Source: Chlorokybus atmophyticus (Eukaryota > Streptophyta > Chlorokybophyceae > Chlorokybales > Chlorokybaceae). Taken from it: a stretch of DNA of 64,000 nt. This document shows, in pieces, positions 33,159 to 44,196 of the stretch. The notes below the pieces were generated by a model. The model saw only the letters and a program-made list of their open reading frames with translations, did no database searches and was not told the origin of the DNA. The stretch spans positions 1,369,186 through 1,433,185 of the forward strand of contig RHPI01002533.1 in NCBI GenBank assembly GCA_009103225.1, given 5' to 3'. The stretch's first letter is position 1. Each line of letters begins with the position of its first letter. The translations under genes were made by a program, and so were the position numbers.

Positions 33159-33738
33159 TGGTATGGTGTGGTGTGGTGGTGGTGGTGAAGACGTCACGGC
33201 CACAACCAGAAAGACTGCACAGAGGAGTACGCTAACCTGGTGTGCGACCACTGCCACAAGAACGGACACTTGGAGGCAGTCTGCTACGCCAAGCACCCTG
33301 AGCTAAGACCCTCAGACAGCTACGAGGGCAGCGGCGATAACAACAACAACGGCAACAAGGGCAAGGAGCCAGCCAACAACGACTATCGGGGGAAGAACAA
33401 CCCTCCAAAACAAAAACAGAACCACCAAGGTGGACCCAAGGCAGGCAACGCCGCCCACAAGGCGCCTGTCGCAGAGGACACAGAGGTGGTTGCTGCCCTC
33501 ACAGTACGAATGGATGAGCTTCACAAGATGCTGAAGGGCAAGGAGAATGAATATCGCGCGTGCTACACGGTGCGCTTGGCAGCAATGACAGCCAAGCGTA
33601 AGGCAGTTGCCACGCCCACACGCATACAGCCACCACGGCGAGCCCGAGGAGACGCCGAAGTATCCGCCACAGGGGGAGCAGCTGGGTCTGCTAGTCAAGT
33701 GGCAACAACAGCAGCGACCACCGCATCATCGTCACCAG
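32007..33738 (+). pseudogene. Gypsy Gag, first part
   Basis: ATG 32007. A TAG (32355-32357) follows EALAAA and the same frame continues. The Gag core reads TLSPLQDLYLALRRTFPPQT, EDPLRTYTRIVKLLKDTNYR. Two zinc knuckles follow: the first begins VVCHKC but is destroyed by a (GT)n expansion (33125-33157) that shifts the frame. The second is intact (CDHCHKNGHLEAVC, from 33241). The frame runs into the copia LTR at 33739 and resumes in phase at 36771. Confidence 0.8.
33125..33157. repeat. (GT)n microsatellite within gag
   Basis: Sixteen GT units followed by GGT-rich sequence, placed exactly where the first zinc knuckle should continue (CHKC...GH...C). Confidence 0.95.
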
Positions 33739-34088
33739 TGTTGAGAGTCATTCCTACATTCGATCAGCAGCGACCGTCCACATAGGAGTAGAAGGTCGTT
33801 AGGACGAGCACTAGGTCCGGACTTAGCAAGATGGCGTCGTCGGACCAGACTCCGGACTCCAGACTGGAGCCTTACTAACTGCTTTGTATCTCCGCGTATA
33901 CTTACTCATATTAGGCGTGTAAGAGCTTGCTGGAACTCTGGTTGTAAGGAAGACAAAGCATCTTAGAGCACGTCAAAAGGCTGAGTATAACTTACGCAGT
34001 GCTTGCAAACGTAGACGTGTGTGTAACTGGCTGGTATAAGAACCAGCGGACAACTTGTAATAGATGAATGTGATGTGACTTGTGTATA

Positions 34089-34204
34089 CTCCAATGGCGG
34101 TAGCTCTGTCTCTGTGGGTGGGCCCATAACCTGCTGAAGGACTAGCATGCACATGTAGTTGAGGCAAGCATAGACACACAGAGACAGAGCTACCGCCATT
34201 AGAG
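34089..34204. repeat. Fold-back of LTR end and PBS
   Basis: 28-bp arms 34089-34116 and 34177-34204 pair with one mismatch. Between them, reversed, are the PBS (GGTGGGCCCATAACC) and the terminal LTR bases. Relative to the intact 3' LTR this is a head-to-head duplication of the LTR end. Confidence 0.9.
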
Positions 34205-34206
34205 CC

Positions 34207-36292
34207 ATGCTCAACGACACAAAAATGGAAGACAGTTTGTGGAAGGAGGCGGTACTTACTGCCAACTACATCCGCAACAGGTCTCCGGTGAGCTCAGAGC
34301 AGAAGACTCCGTGGGAGCACTTCTATGGAGCCACATCAGATGTGAGTGGTATGCGTGTGCTTGGATGCACGGCATATGCACTAGTGCCTAAACAGCTCAG
34401 GCACAAGGTGGAGCCGGTCAGCAAGGAGGGCATCTTCGTTGGCTATGGACCGGGTTCCAAGGCTTACAGGATCTTGCTCGAGGACACTCAGAAGATCATC
34501 GTGAGCAGAGAGGTGGTTTTCCATGAGGGCTTATCACAACCAGAAGCAGGCTTCTTTCCGGGAGATGACGATGAAGTACAACCACAGGAGCATCCTAAGA
34601 CAGTGGAGGCTCAGGGCGAGGCAGTCATCAACAACAAGGGTGAGCGAGACTCAGTTGTAGCAGGCCAGAAGGAGCCGCACCTGCAGCAGGAGCACGCAGC
34701 TCGGAGATACCCAGTGAGGGAGAGAAAGGCACCTGACTTCTTACACAAGGCACACGTCGCCAGTGTGCAGAATGAGGAGCCAAGCACCTACGAGGAGGCA
34801 TTGTTAGCACCAGATGCGGAGCAATGGCAGCGTGCTATGGACGAGGAGATTGCGTCACTCCATGCCAATAACACTTGGTCACTGGAGCAGTTACCGCAAG
34901 GAGTGAAGACCATTCCAGTGAAATGGGTCTTCAAGGTGAAGCGTGATGGTCAGGGCAACATTGAGCGCTACAAGGCAAGACTGGTGGCAAAGGGCTTCTT
35001 GCAGCAGGAAGGTGTGGACTTCAACGAAGTATTTGCACCCGCAAGTAAGCATACCACCTTCCGTGCACTGCTAGCTATGGTTGCTGCTGAAGACCTCAAG
35101 CCGCATCACCTCGACGTGAAGACTGCCTTCCTCTACGGAGAGCTGGAGGAGGAGATCTTCATCGAGCAACCACCTGGATATGAAGAAGGGGAGAGAGGCA
35201 CAGCGTGCAAGCTGATCAAGGCACTGTACGGGCTGCGACAGGCACCGCGTATGTGGCACATCAAGCTCACAAGGAGCTGGAGGCACTTGGCTTCACCGCA
35301 TCCTCTGCAGACCCTTAGGTCTTCATCCATGCAGACAACAAGGTCTGGCTGCTCGTGTATGTTAATGATATCATCATCACCGCCAGGCAGGTGCACCACC
35401 TGCAGGAGACAAAACTTGCTCTACAGCAAGCATTCTCAGTTCGTGATCTTGGAGAGGCCAAGTGGTTCCTTGGCATGGTGATTGAGCGCGACAGGGTTGC
35501 ACGCACAATCAAGATCACTCAGGAGCAAATGGTGAGAAGACTCGTCACCAAGTTTGGGCTCACTGAAGCGAAGATCAAGACCACACCGTTGGCACTTGGC
35601 ACTGCCCTAATCAAAGCAAAGGATGCGGACGAACTCGACAAGGCTCAGTATCCATATAGTGAGCTGTTAGGCAGCATGCTCTATCTGGCAGTGTGCACAC
35701 GTCCCGATGTTGCACATGCTGTGGGAGTACTTGCTCGCTACATGTCTGCACCGAGCATGGAGCACTGGAGAGTAGCAAAGGGAGTACTACGCTATGTTGC
35801 TGGGAGCGCAATAGTTGGCATCAAGTTTGGGAGCGGGAGCACTGAGTTGGAGGGCTACTGCGACTCGGACTTTGCTGGTGACCTCAACAGCGGGAGGTCC
35901 ACTACAGGCTACGTCTTCAAGCTGATCGGAGGCGTGGTGAGCTGGAATAGCAGGCTGGAGCCAACAGCAGCAGCATCTACATCAGAGGCTGAGTACATGG
36001 CAGCGGCAGCAGCAGTGAAAGGGGCACTCTGGCTTCGCAAGCTCATGACAGACTTGGAGCACCCCATGGCGTGCATCGTCATCAACTGTGACAATCAAGG
36101 AGCCATCAAGTTGTTGAAGCACCCTATCGCCTCGGCAAGGACGAAGCACATTGATGTCATGCATCACTTTGTGCGTGACAGAGTCACAAGGAAGGANTCC
36201 AGTACTGCAACATTAAGGGCATGCTGGCGGACTTCATGACAAAGCCATTGTCACCGCTCAAGTTCAAGACTTGTTGCGCAGGACTTGGCATC
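34207..36292 (+). pseudogene. copia Pol: integrase tail, RT, RNase H
   Basis: Integrase tail (WKEAVLTANYIRNRSPVSS, KTPWEHFYG), then RT: NEEPSTYEEALLAPDAEQW, VKWVFKVKRDGQGNIERYKA, LDVKTAFLYGELEEEIFIEQ, ALYGLRQAPRMW. One base is lost near 35267. The frame resumes with KELEALGFTASSADP, a TAG (35318-35320), then YVND (35358-35369) in place of the catalytic YVDD. RNase H follows (GYCDSDFAGDLNSGRSTTGY, STSEAEYMA). After an N at 36197 the end NIKGMLADFMTKPLSPLKF reaches TGA about 36301. At least three independent defects make it inactive. Confidence 0.9.
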
Positions 36293-36343
36293 TGTGTTTG
36301 ACTACAGGAGCAAGCGTTGGAGGTCAAGCTGCTCGCGTGGGAG

Positions 36344-36765
36344 TGTTGAGAGTATTCCTACATACGATCAGCATCGACCCTCCACACAGAAGTAGAAGGT
36401 CGTAAGGACGAGCACTAGGTCCGGACTTAGCAAGATGGCGTCGTCGGACCAGACTCCGGACTCCAGACTGCAGCCTTACCAACTGCTTCGTATCTCCGCG
36501 TATACTTACTCATATTAGGCGTGTAAGAGCTTGCTGGAACTCTGGTTGTAAGGAAGACAACGCAGCTTAGAGCGCGTAAAAAGGCTGAGTATAGCTTACG
36601 CAGTGCTTGCAAACTTAGACGTGTGTGTAACTGGCTGGTATAAGAACCAGCGAACAACTTGTATTAGATGAATGTGATGTGACTTGTGTATACTCTAATG
36701 GCGGTAGCTCTGTCTCCGTGTGTCTATGCTTGCCTCAACTACATGTGCATGCTAGTCCTTCAACA
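36344..36765 (+). repeat. 3' LTR of nested copia
   Basis: 422 bp. It is preceded by GCTGCTCGCGTGGGAG, almost the same purine tract as in the gag-only family-1 elements, which suggests those are mobilised by relatives of this element. Confidence 0.9.
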
Positions 36766-36770
36766 ACCAG

Positions 36771-38989
36771 CTGTCACCACTGGGGCCTCAGGATCATTGT
36801 CTGCGTCCGCGGCAGCACCTGCGGATCCCACCGTCTCAACTGCCACGCAAGCGGCCACGACAGCAACTGCCGGTGCGATCGACGAAGGGCTCGCCGCAAC
36901 CATCGCTGCGACCTCGGCCGTCCTCGCTGCCGAGTCGATGGCAGCAGCTTCACCAGCAGCAACCATTGCCGCTGTCAACACAACTGCGCAGCCTATTAGT
37001 ACTGTGGCTACCGCCCAGCTCGGTATCGGTGCTTTGGAAATAACCATGGCTGAACCATCGACGTCCGTGGCTGCCATAGAAGCAGGGCCCTCCACGTCCA
37101 CGACAGCAGAGGCAGCCTCAACCGGCGCAGTTGACGTGCCAGCAGCAGTGCGCCCGCCCGGACAGGGGCCGATCCAATCAGCGGCTGGCATGCCTATCAC
37201 CCCAACTTATGCAGGAGGTGATCAGTTCATGTGGCGCGTTGACGAAAACGCTCTGCTATATGGGGTCAATGATGTCCCTCTCCACCGTCAGAAGCTGGGT
37301 CACGACTTTCGCACCCTTCGCATCACTAACGAGACCCTCACCATGTTTTGGGATCTGTACAACCGTCATTGCTTGGCTCCAGAGCACCCAGTGTTGCTGG
37401 CACCACCCAACCAAGAGCCATCCAACCTGGACCACTTCGACGACTTGGACCCACAGGTGATTCAACTGTTTCGAGCATTTGCTGCGCGCCCGTTGGGCAA
37501 CGATCCCGAGCTAAACACCTCATGGCGTGAGCATTGCCGTCGCTTCTACGCACTGGATCGGGCTCGCCAATTCCGTCAGCAGCAAGAACAGGTGGTCCGC
37601 CGCCGCCAGCGGGACTGCTATGAAGATGTCCAGCGAGACATCGACGAAGCGCCACCTGGAGTCATCATCAACGACACCCGCGCTGAAGCATATGGCAACA
37701 TTTGGGTGAAAAGGCCGCAGTATCCCACAAACGAGGACAGGGAGCGCATTAGGCTTGCTCAAACGAGGGCGTTGAGCAGGTATTTCAGGGGGGAAATCGC
37801 CGCCCTCATCGTTAACATGACCGATACGTGGCCAGCAAATCAGCGTCAACCAGAGAGGGGGTATCTTCAGCAAGGAGCCCACCCTCATCTCGCTGGTCAA
37901 CAAACATACGGGGAGCAATAGTTAAGAACACGGCTACTGCAAGAAGCCATTCGGGGGACGTTGCAACAACAAGGCCCGGAGGGCGCCGCACTCAGAGGGA
38001 TGCTGCGACTGCAGCAAACCATGGGAGAACGGGCTCAGGTACTCACATGGTTGATCAACAACCACCCCGCAGTCCCACTGTTCGCATTCCCATCGAGGCT
38101 GCATTGGATGAGTGCGTTCATGCGCTCTGTACGGCAAGCCTACGATCAGGTGGTAGACCAACTGCGTCCCTACGGCATTCGTGACAGAGTCACTATGGAG
38201 GTCGCCCTCATGCATCTACCAGGCATCGAGGCAGCACGGCAGCTTCGGCGCATCGCTCAGGCCTATGACAGCCAACGTCGACAGCAGGACTCGCCCGACA
38301 CCCTGCGAGGGCGAGCCATGACAATAATCGACGTCGGGATCACCGGAGTTCGGTGGGATACGTACATGCGGAGCATCCTTAAACTACCCACCATTGGCGA
38401 CGCCTTGAGAAGGCAGCTGGTACGCGCCGTCTACCTCACGCTTATGCCTCAGGTGGAAGAATTCGACGACTGGCGTTACCACCCTTCAGCCACATGGGAG
38501 GGTACGCTGGTGCGGGAGGCCGCTCATGCACTCTACTGGACCAACAGGGAGGCAGTGACAATAATGGAACGCGTGCCTCCACCACCACCACCACCAGCTC
38601 CTGGTATGGACCCAACTCCTCGTCGCAATCCACCACCGGCTCCGGCATCACCCAAACAAGGGCTAGGGCAGGGGGGTGGAACCGGACAAGGAAGCGCACA
38701 AGGACAGGGCACCGCTCCTGCTGCAGGAAGAGGAGCCATGGCAGCCTTGAGGTCCGGCACCCTGGAGCAACACCCCACAGCTAACGCTGTTCCTCGACGT
38801 CCCAATAATCGCGCGCGGCTCAACGCCAACGCCGTCATGGTTGCCAACCAGGGCAAGCATGTGCAAATCAACGGACGCGCACCCAAACGCGTCATGTTGG
38901 ACGCAGGGGCACAACCATGTATCATTGGCAGACACTTGGCCAGAGCCTTGGGGCTTATGGCAGCTGTCGCTGGACAGCTGCCCTTTTAA
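36771..38989 (+). pseudogene. Gypsy second Gag-like domain and protease
   Basis: Continues in frame from 33738: an Ala/Thr/Ser-rich linker, then a domain with ALLYGVNDVPLHRQKLGHDF and RALSRYFRGEIAALIVNMTD. TAG at 37919-37921 interrupts it. The same frame goes on (GMLRLQQTMGERAQVLTWLI ... RGRAMTIIDVGITGVRWDTY), a proline/glutamine/glycine-rich hinge, and a retropepsin-like motif VMLDAGAQPCIIG with DAG at the active site (38898 on). It stops at TAA 38987-38989. I do not recognise the middle domain; its position suggests a capsid function. Confidence 0.75.
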
Positions 38990-39139
38990 GATTGACACCG
39001 CCACGGGAGGACGCGAAAGCCCTGCTGGCATCACTAAGAAAGTCCTCACCATCACCCTGACTGGGCTGGACCCCACGCACACCACTCAGCTACAGGACTT
39101 GTGAAGGAACAGTTGGAGGCGATCCTCAACAAATGGAGA

Positions 39140-39883
39140 GCTCAGTTCAGTTTCAACGTAAAGGAGCTGGGCAAGTGTTTAGTGTACCAGATGGACATCG
39201 ACCTCGTCGACGAAGAACCGGTATTCAGAAGATAGTACAAGATGTCCAAGTTGGAGGAAGACTTGGTGGAACAGCGATGCAAGGCATTGCTGGAGGCGGG
39301 ACTCATCGAGGAATCCACGTCTGACTTCGCTGCCGCCACAGTCATGCCCCTCAAGAAGGACTCAGAGGGCAACTGGACAAAACGGCGGATGTGTGGGGAT
39401 TATCGCCCACTCAACAACAAAACCAAGCAGAATCAGTACCCAATGCCAACCGCAGAGGGCATCTTCGACGACGTCGGCTCGTGTACCGTGTTCAGCATTC
39501 TGGACATGCGGCAGGGGTACAACCAGATCGAGATCAAGCCCGAAGACAAGCATAAAACGGCATTTTGGGGCAACCGGCAGCTGTACCATTCGAAGGTCAT
39601 GCCTTTCGGGCTAAAGAACGCGCCAGCAAAGTTCCAGCGCATGATGGACAAGGCGCTGAAGGGGTGCTCCTTCGCGTGGTGCTACATCGACGACATCCTG
39701 ATCTTCAGCCACACCGCAGAGGAGCATCTCCTCCACATCGAGGAGGTACTAAGGAGCGTTCAAGCAGTAGGGATGACTGTGCACCCCGACAAGTGCACTT
39801 TCTTCACCCACAAGGTCCCCTACCTCGGCCACATGATCGTGCCCAACGGCGTATACGTTCAGCAGGCCAAGGTGAGGCTCTGA
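39140..39883 (+). pseudogene. Gypsy reverse transcriptase
   Basis: After FNVKELGKCLVYQMDIDLVD and a TAG at 39233-39235, all RT blocks follow in one frame: RRMCGDYRPLNNKTK, FSILDMRQGYNQIEI, LYHSKVMPFGLKNAPAKFQR, and a canonical catalytic box CYIDDILIF. The thumb reads VPYLGHMIV. A missing base near 39874 moves the rest to the next frame. Confidence 0.9.
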
Positions 39884-41491
39884 CATCTATTCCAGCCCCG
39901 ATAGGTCTGACTCGACTGCGTGCTTTCCTTGGCCTCGCCAACTACTACAGGAGGTTCGTCAAAGACTTCGCTAAGGTGGCGCGCCCCCTCAACAAACTCC
40001 TCAAGAAAGAGACAGAGTGGAGCTGGAAGGAGGCCCAACAACAGGCTTTCGAGAAGCTGAAGCACAGGCTCACATCAGCCCCCATTCTGCAGCGACCAGA
40101 CTACACCAAGCCCTTTGTTCTCCACACCGACTGGAGCAAACTCGGCATGGGTGCTTACTTGGTCCAGCTCGACGATAACAAGAAAGAACGGGTGGTGTCC
40201 TACGCCAGCCGCAGCAACAACAGCGCTGAAGCCAACTACAGCAGTTACGAGGGCGAGTGCCTTGCCGCTGTATGGGCCATCTCCTTCTTCAGGCCCTTCC
40301 TATTCGGGAGACGATTCTCGCTGATCACCGATCACCAGCCGCTGCGCTGGCTCATGACCAATCAACACCTTACGGGCAAGTTGGCCAGGTGGGCCTTGCT
40401 GCTACAGGAGTACGACTTCGAGATCACCCATTGGGCTGGCCTGGCCAACCAGGACGCGGATGGCCTGAGCCGCAACCCCCACCTCTCCACGAACGACGCC
40501 ACCGGTGCTCGCCATGACTTGGGTCCGTTGGCACCACCACCACAGGTGGCCACTATGCTTGCCGTCGCTGCGCTACGCTCGGGACGAGACACCATCACAG
40601 GAGCAGCTCCGACGATGCTAGTAGCGGACGATATGCCAGCGCTCATCCCTGTCAACACTGACACATCTGAGCAGGCCACACCCGATGATGCCCAACTCCC
40701 AGCGGCGGATCTACGTCAAGACATCTGGCTGGACAAGAACTCCATGGCCTACCTACAGCATGGACATCATATGGCAGGACTGAGCGCGCGTGAACGGGAC
40801 CGCATTAGTCAGCGTTGCCAGAACTATCGATGGGAGGAAGGACTCGTCTTCCAGCGTGTCCACATTCATGACAAAGAGGTTCCGGCGCTGCACCGGCGCA
40901 AGGGCATCATCTCTGCACTCCGCACGGAGCTGGGTCATTTCGGTGTCAAGCGCACCGTCAGCTTGGTGAGTGCCCAATACTGGTGGCATGGCACGCACAC
41001 TCAGGTTCGCACTCTTGTCGCAAGCTGCGCGCATTGCGACCTTGTGCGTGCCAGCCTCAACACTCGTACCAGCACGCTTCATCCGTTGCCTATAGCTGGC
41101 ATGTTTTATTGGTGGGGACTGTACATCCTTGGAGATTTGGCACCCTCAGCTCGTGGCAACAAGTACATCCTTGTCATGATCGAACACTTCTCCAAGTGGG
41201 ATGAGCTGGTCCCCCTTCCGGACAAAAGCAGCAGGGGAACCGCTCAGGCGTTCCTCAACCATGTGCTCAGTCGCTTCGGCTCATGTGCTGAAGTCATTAT
41301 CGACCAAGGGGCAGAATTCCGCGGCGAATTCGACACCTTACTGGATCGCTCCTACATCAACCACCGGCGGACCGCTCGTGACCATCCGCAAACAGATGGA
41401 CTGGCGGAGCGTACTGTCCAAACCATCAAGAAGGCCTTGCGCAAGTACGTCATCGACCACGAGAAACGCACCTGGGACGACTACCTCCCCT
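39875..41491 (+). CDS. Gypsy RNase H and integrase core
   Basis: In one open frame: connection (RLRAFLGLANYYRRFVKDFA), RNase H (PFVLHTDWSKLGMGAYLVQL, SSYEGECLAAVWAI, LITDHQPLRWLM, ANQDADGLSRN), integrase zinc domain (LGHFGVKRTVSLV ... CAHCDLV), and core (LGDLAPSARGNKYILVMIEH, VIIDQGAEFRGEF, DHPQTDGLAERTVQ) with D, D and E in place. One extra T at 41491-41492 breaks the frame at DDYLP/WIALGY. Confidence 0.9.
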
Positions 41492-41492
41492 T

Positions 41493-42184
41493 GGATTGCA
41501 CTAGGCTATCGGCTTTCCAAACAGGCTTCCTTGCGCATGTACAGCCCTTACCAGCTGCTGTTTGGCAGGGAACCCTTACTCCCCTTCCGCGCTCAAAAGG
41601 AAGTGGAACGCGTGCTGGACAACCTCGCCGACCCTGTGGCTATGCTGCACGACATGCAGCAGCGCGCCTACCTGTTCGCGCACGTCATCCCCATAGCCAT
41701 GGGCAACCTCCGCATTGCTCAGCACCGGGACACACTGCGCTACGAACGCGTCCGCAGTGGGTTCTACAAGCAGCGCAGCCGCCGTTTCGAGGCGGGCGAC
41801 TACGTTTACCGCATGACCCAGACCAAACACACCCTTGACATCAGTGTCAAACGCGTCGTCTACAAAGTCCTAAAGGTGCTCCCTTCCGGAGTTCTGGACT
41901 TACTCGGCAGCGACGGCGAACGTCTCAAGGACAACATGGAGAACTGTGCTCCATGCCACCTGCCACACGTCGCAGGCTTCGACATCGTTCAGCACCCTCG
42001 ACCCAATCGCAGCAAGCGTTGCGAGAAGTGCGGTAGTGCCGACAATGACGCACTCATGATGTTGTGTGACGGGAGCAACAACGGCATGCACTGCTACTGC
42101 CTCGACCCACCAAAGGACACTGTGCCCCCGGAGGCATATTGCTGCGAGAACTGTCGTATCCATGGTCCTCCTCATTCCCGCTGA
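41493..42184 (+). CDS. Integrase C-terminus with PHD finger
   Basis: Continues WIALGYRLSKQAS, YSPYQLLFGREPLLP, and the GPY/F-like part FEAGDYVYRMTQT ... VYKVLKVLPSG. About 25 residues later comes a C4HC3 PHD finger (42014-42160): CEKCG, LCDG, HCYCL, then PPEAYCCENC. It ends at TGA 42182-42184. Where chromoviruses have a chromodomain, this element has a different histone-reader fold. PHD fingers typically bind the H3 tail, so a targeting role is a fair inference but untested. Confidence 0.85.
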
Positions 42185-42218
42185 AAGCTGCTCACTGGAA
42201 CGGAGGCTTCCCCCGTTC

Positions 42219-42905
42219 ACAGGGGGGGTGGCTTGTTAACTTGCTCTTGTCAGCAACGCAGTTCATGACTCACAGCACGCAGCACCACATCGTATCACAT
42301 GTCATTAACATCATATGTGTTGTCCCCACAAGTAGGTACAGGCAGGGGGGTATCCTTTGCCTCCCGCACTGTGCAGCTACACAATCGACAGCCCACCAGG
42401 CTTGCCTAATTCCCTGTCATCGTAATACAGTTGGGATCGACCCGGAGAGGCACACGACCCTGCCAGGCCCGACAGCTGTCATGCCAGCGGTCCAGGAGGG
42501 GCCAACTTCCTCGAGGATGCCTACAGCCAAGCATCATTCCCGCGCTACCGGCATCACAGCACTTCCCCATCAGCTATGCCTACAGTCAGGCATCAACCTT
42601 GGCTACCAGCTGGGGTCCCGCACGACGCTGAGCAGTTGTGAGTCAGTCCTCGTAGGTACCTAGTATAGCCGAACTAGCTGATCCATTGTGAGTTGACTTA
42701 GGTCTGATCTAGGTCATTTCGTAAACTAGCCATTATTTAGAACTGAACAGTTGTCACTTGACTATAAAGGCTTAGGACTTAGCCTCTGTACGTTGATGAC
42801 ACTGTAAGTGAGAATTGAGAGACTTGGAATAACAAAGTACGGATGTTGATCTGCGACTTGCTCTCTGGAGGTTGTGGCTTGATGTGACTGCATCACCTCG
42901 CCGCC
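42219..42905 (+). repeat. 3' LTR region of the gypsy element
   Basis: Follows a G7 purine tract (cacaggggggg, 42208-42218). The end is set by the block shared with 31257-31336. The exact start is uncertain because a second G6 tract lies at 42345. Confidence 0.65.
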
Positions 42906-43125
42906 CAAAGTAAACCACACTTGCCACCCACACAAAAGATGGCGTCGCCATGCTAGGGTTTCAAGCGACTGAATTTGGGAGCTTGTAACTCATAGCTCAC
43001 TCTAATAAATTATTGTGCCCCCAAGTGCCTAGGGCATTAGGGGCACAGTCTCATAAGTCATGAACAAGTTTTTTAATCCAGGAGCGCGCATTTCATGCGC
43101 TTCGTGATTCGTGATGCACATCCAT
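42906..43125. repeat. Hairpin-rich dispersed repeat, copy 2
   Basis: Begins caaagtaaaccacac directly at the gypsy LTR end and follows copy 1 (28553-28770) throughout, including the gcccccaagtgcctagggca dyad. The gypsy element probably inserted at its edge. Confidence 0.75.
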
Positions 43126-43509
43126 GATCTTAACGTGGTTATTCACTTAAACCGAAGTCTTTTAACGGGGGTAGACTACTAGTCGACCGCAGCAGGGACG
43201 AACCCTGGTGCGAGCAGCCCGGTCGCTGCCTATGGACCCGTCCGCACTAGTGTTCCCCCTTGATGCGCACGGTTCTGGACAAAGACGATTGCAAATCAGT
43301 GGCCGGCTGCACCATGAATAAACATGGTGCGGACGTCCGCGGCTTACAAACCAGGGGTAATCCACGCCATGCTTGGCGGATTTCATCGGACTATGGTATC
43401 GGCGCGGCCTGCATGGCGTGGCTAGTCATACCAGCCAAGGCTTGGTTTCGTGGAACCCTAGTGCAGAACGGCTTTTAACCGTGACGGACACGTCGCGGCA
43501 ACACATACA
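43126..43509. other. Non-coding, nothing recognised
   Basis: No motif or repeat recognised. Confidence 0.4.
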
Positions 43510-43960
43510 TCCGTGTCGAGCGCTCTAGCAAGTCCGTGGAGCTGGTGTCGCTGCCAGACAAGTCCTTTTTTTCAGGTGACGCGCGTCTTCTTCTGGTACA
43601 TCCTTGATACATTTCAAGCGTGCACAAAGGTTCTCATCCATTGGAGCATGGAATCTCAAGGCGAGCTGGACGTCTTGCTCAACCATGCATTCATCGACTA
43701 CCGCCGCACCAGCCGCGATCATTCTTAGGCTGACGGCCTCGCCGAGCGTATGGTGCAGACCGTCAAGAAGGCCTTGAAGGCACTACCGCTTGACACAAGC
43801 CCAAGAAAAGTGGCCATGGGACGACTACCTGCGTTGGCTCGCTTGGGTACCGCTGCACGAGACAAGCAAACTTGTGTTCATTCGGCCCACTTTTCCTCAT
43901 GTTTAAGATAGAGCCACTGCTCCCATTGTGCGCCACACTATGCAGGCTCTGAAAGACATT
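43510..43960 (+). pseudogene. Gypsy integrase core fragment
   Basis: SSKSVELVSLPDKS, then GELDVLLNHAFIDYRRTSRD followed by TAG (43726-43728) and ADGLAERMVQTVKKAL. This is the same subfamily as the integrase at 41200-41460 (DGLAERTVQTIKKAL). The TAG stands where that copy has glutamine. Confidence 0.8.
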
Positions 43961-44196
43961 ATCGACAAACCCGCACACAAGATGAAATCGCGCCGCGTAA
44001 TTATTAAGTGTGACGATACTATTACTTACTTGCTGGTCGGGGCTCAACCAAGGCTTCATAAACTTATGCGCCAAGCACCAAAGACTTAAAGAAGAAGTTT
44101 CACCTGCCACGATGCAGCACCTAGCAGGAGGAGTTGCAACAGCGCATGAAGGGCGGAAAGGATGACCACCTGTCAATTGGTGATGAATAAAATCAT

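Larger units (their letters stand above)
33739..36765 (+). mobile_element. Nested copia element with perfect target duplication
   Basis: Flanked by ACCAG on both sides (33734-33738 and 36766-36770). The 3' LTR is 36344-36765 (TGTTGAGAG...CTTCAACA). The 5' LTR starts at 33739 but at 34116 it is joined to an inverted copy of its own end plus PBS (34117-34204), and Gag, protease and most of integrase are missing. The integrase tail, RT and RNase H follow. Removing the element restores the host element's reading frame. Confidence 0.93.
31257..42905 (+). mobile_element. Large Ty3/gypsy element with PHD-finger integrase
   Basis: The same LTR end (tacggatgttgatct...cacctcgccgcc) stands at 31257-31336 and 42837-42905. 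The 5' LTR is truncated by copy C. The internal order is Gag with zinc knuckles, a second large Gag-like domain, protease, RT, RNase H, integrase and PHD finger. A copia element (33739-36765) sits within it. Three in-frame TAGs (32355, 37919, 39233) and two single-base shifts (near 39874 and 41491) are the only breaks found in its long frames, so it is fairly young. Confidence 0.88.

Noticed and set aside
37919-37921. Reassigned genetic code with TAG read as glutamine
   Set aside because: The GT9 and GH73 genes both end with TAG at sensible C-termini, so TAG is a stop in host genes.
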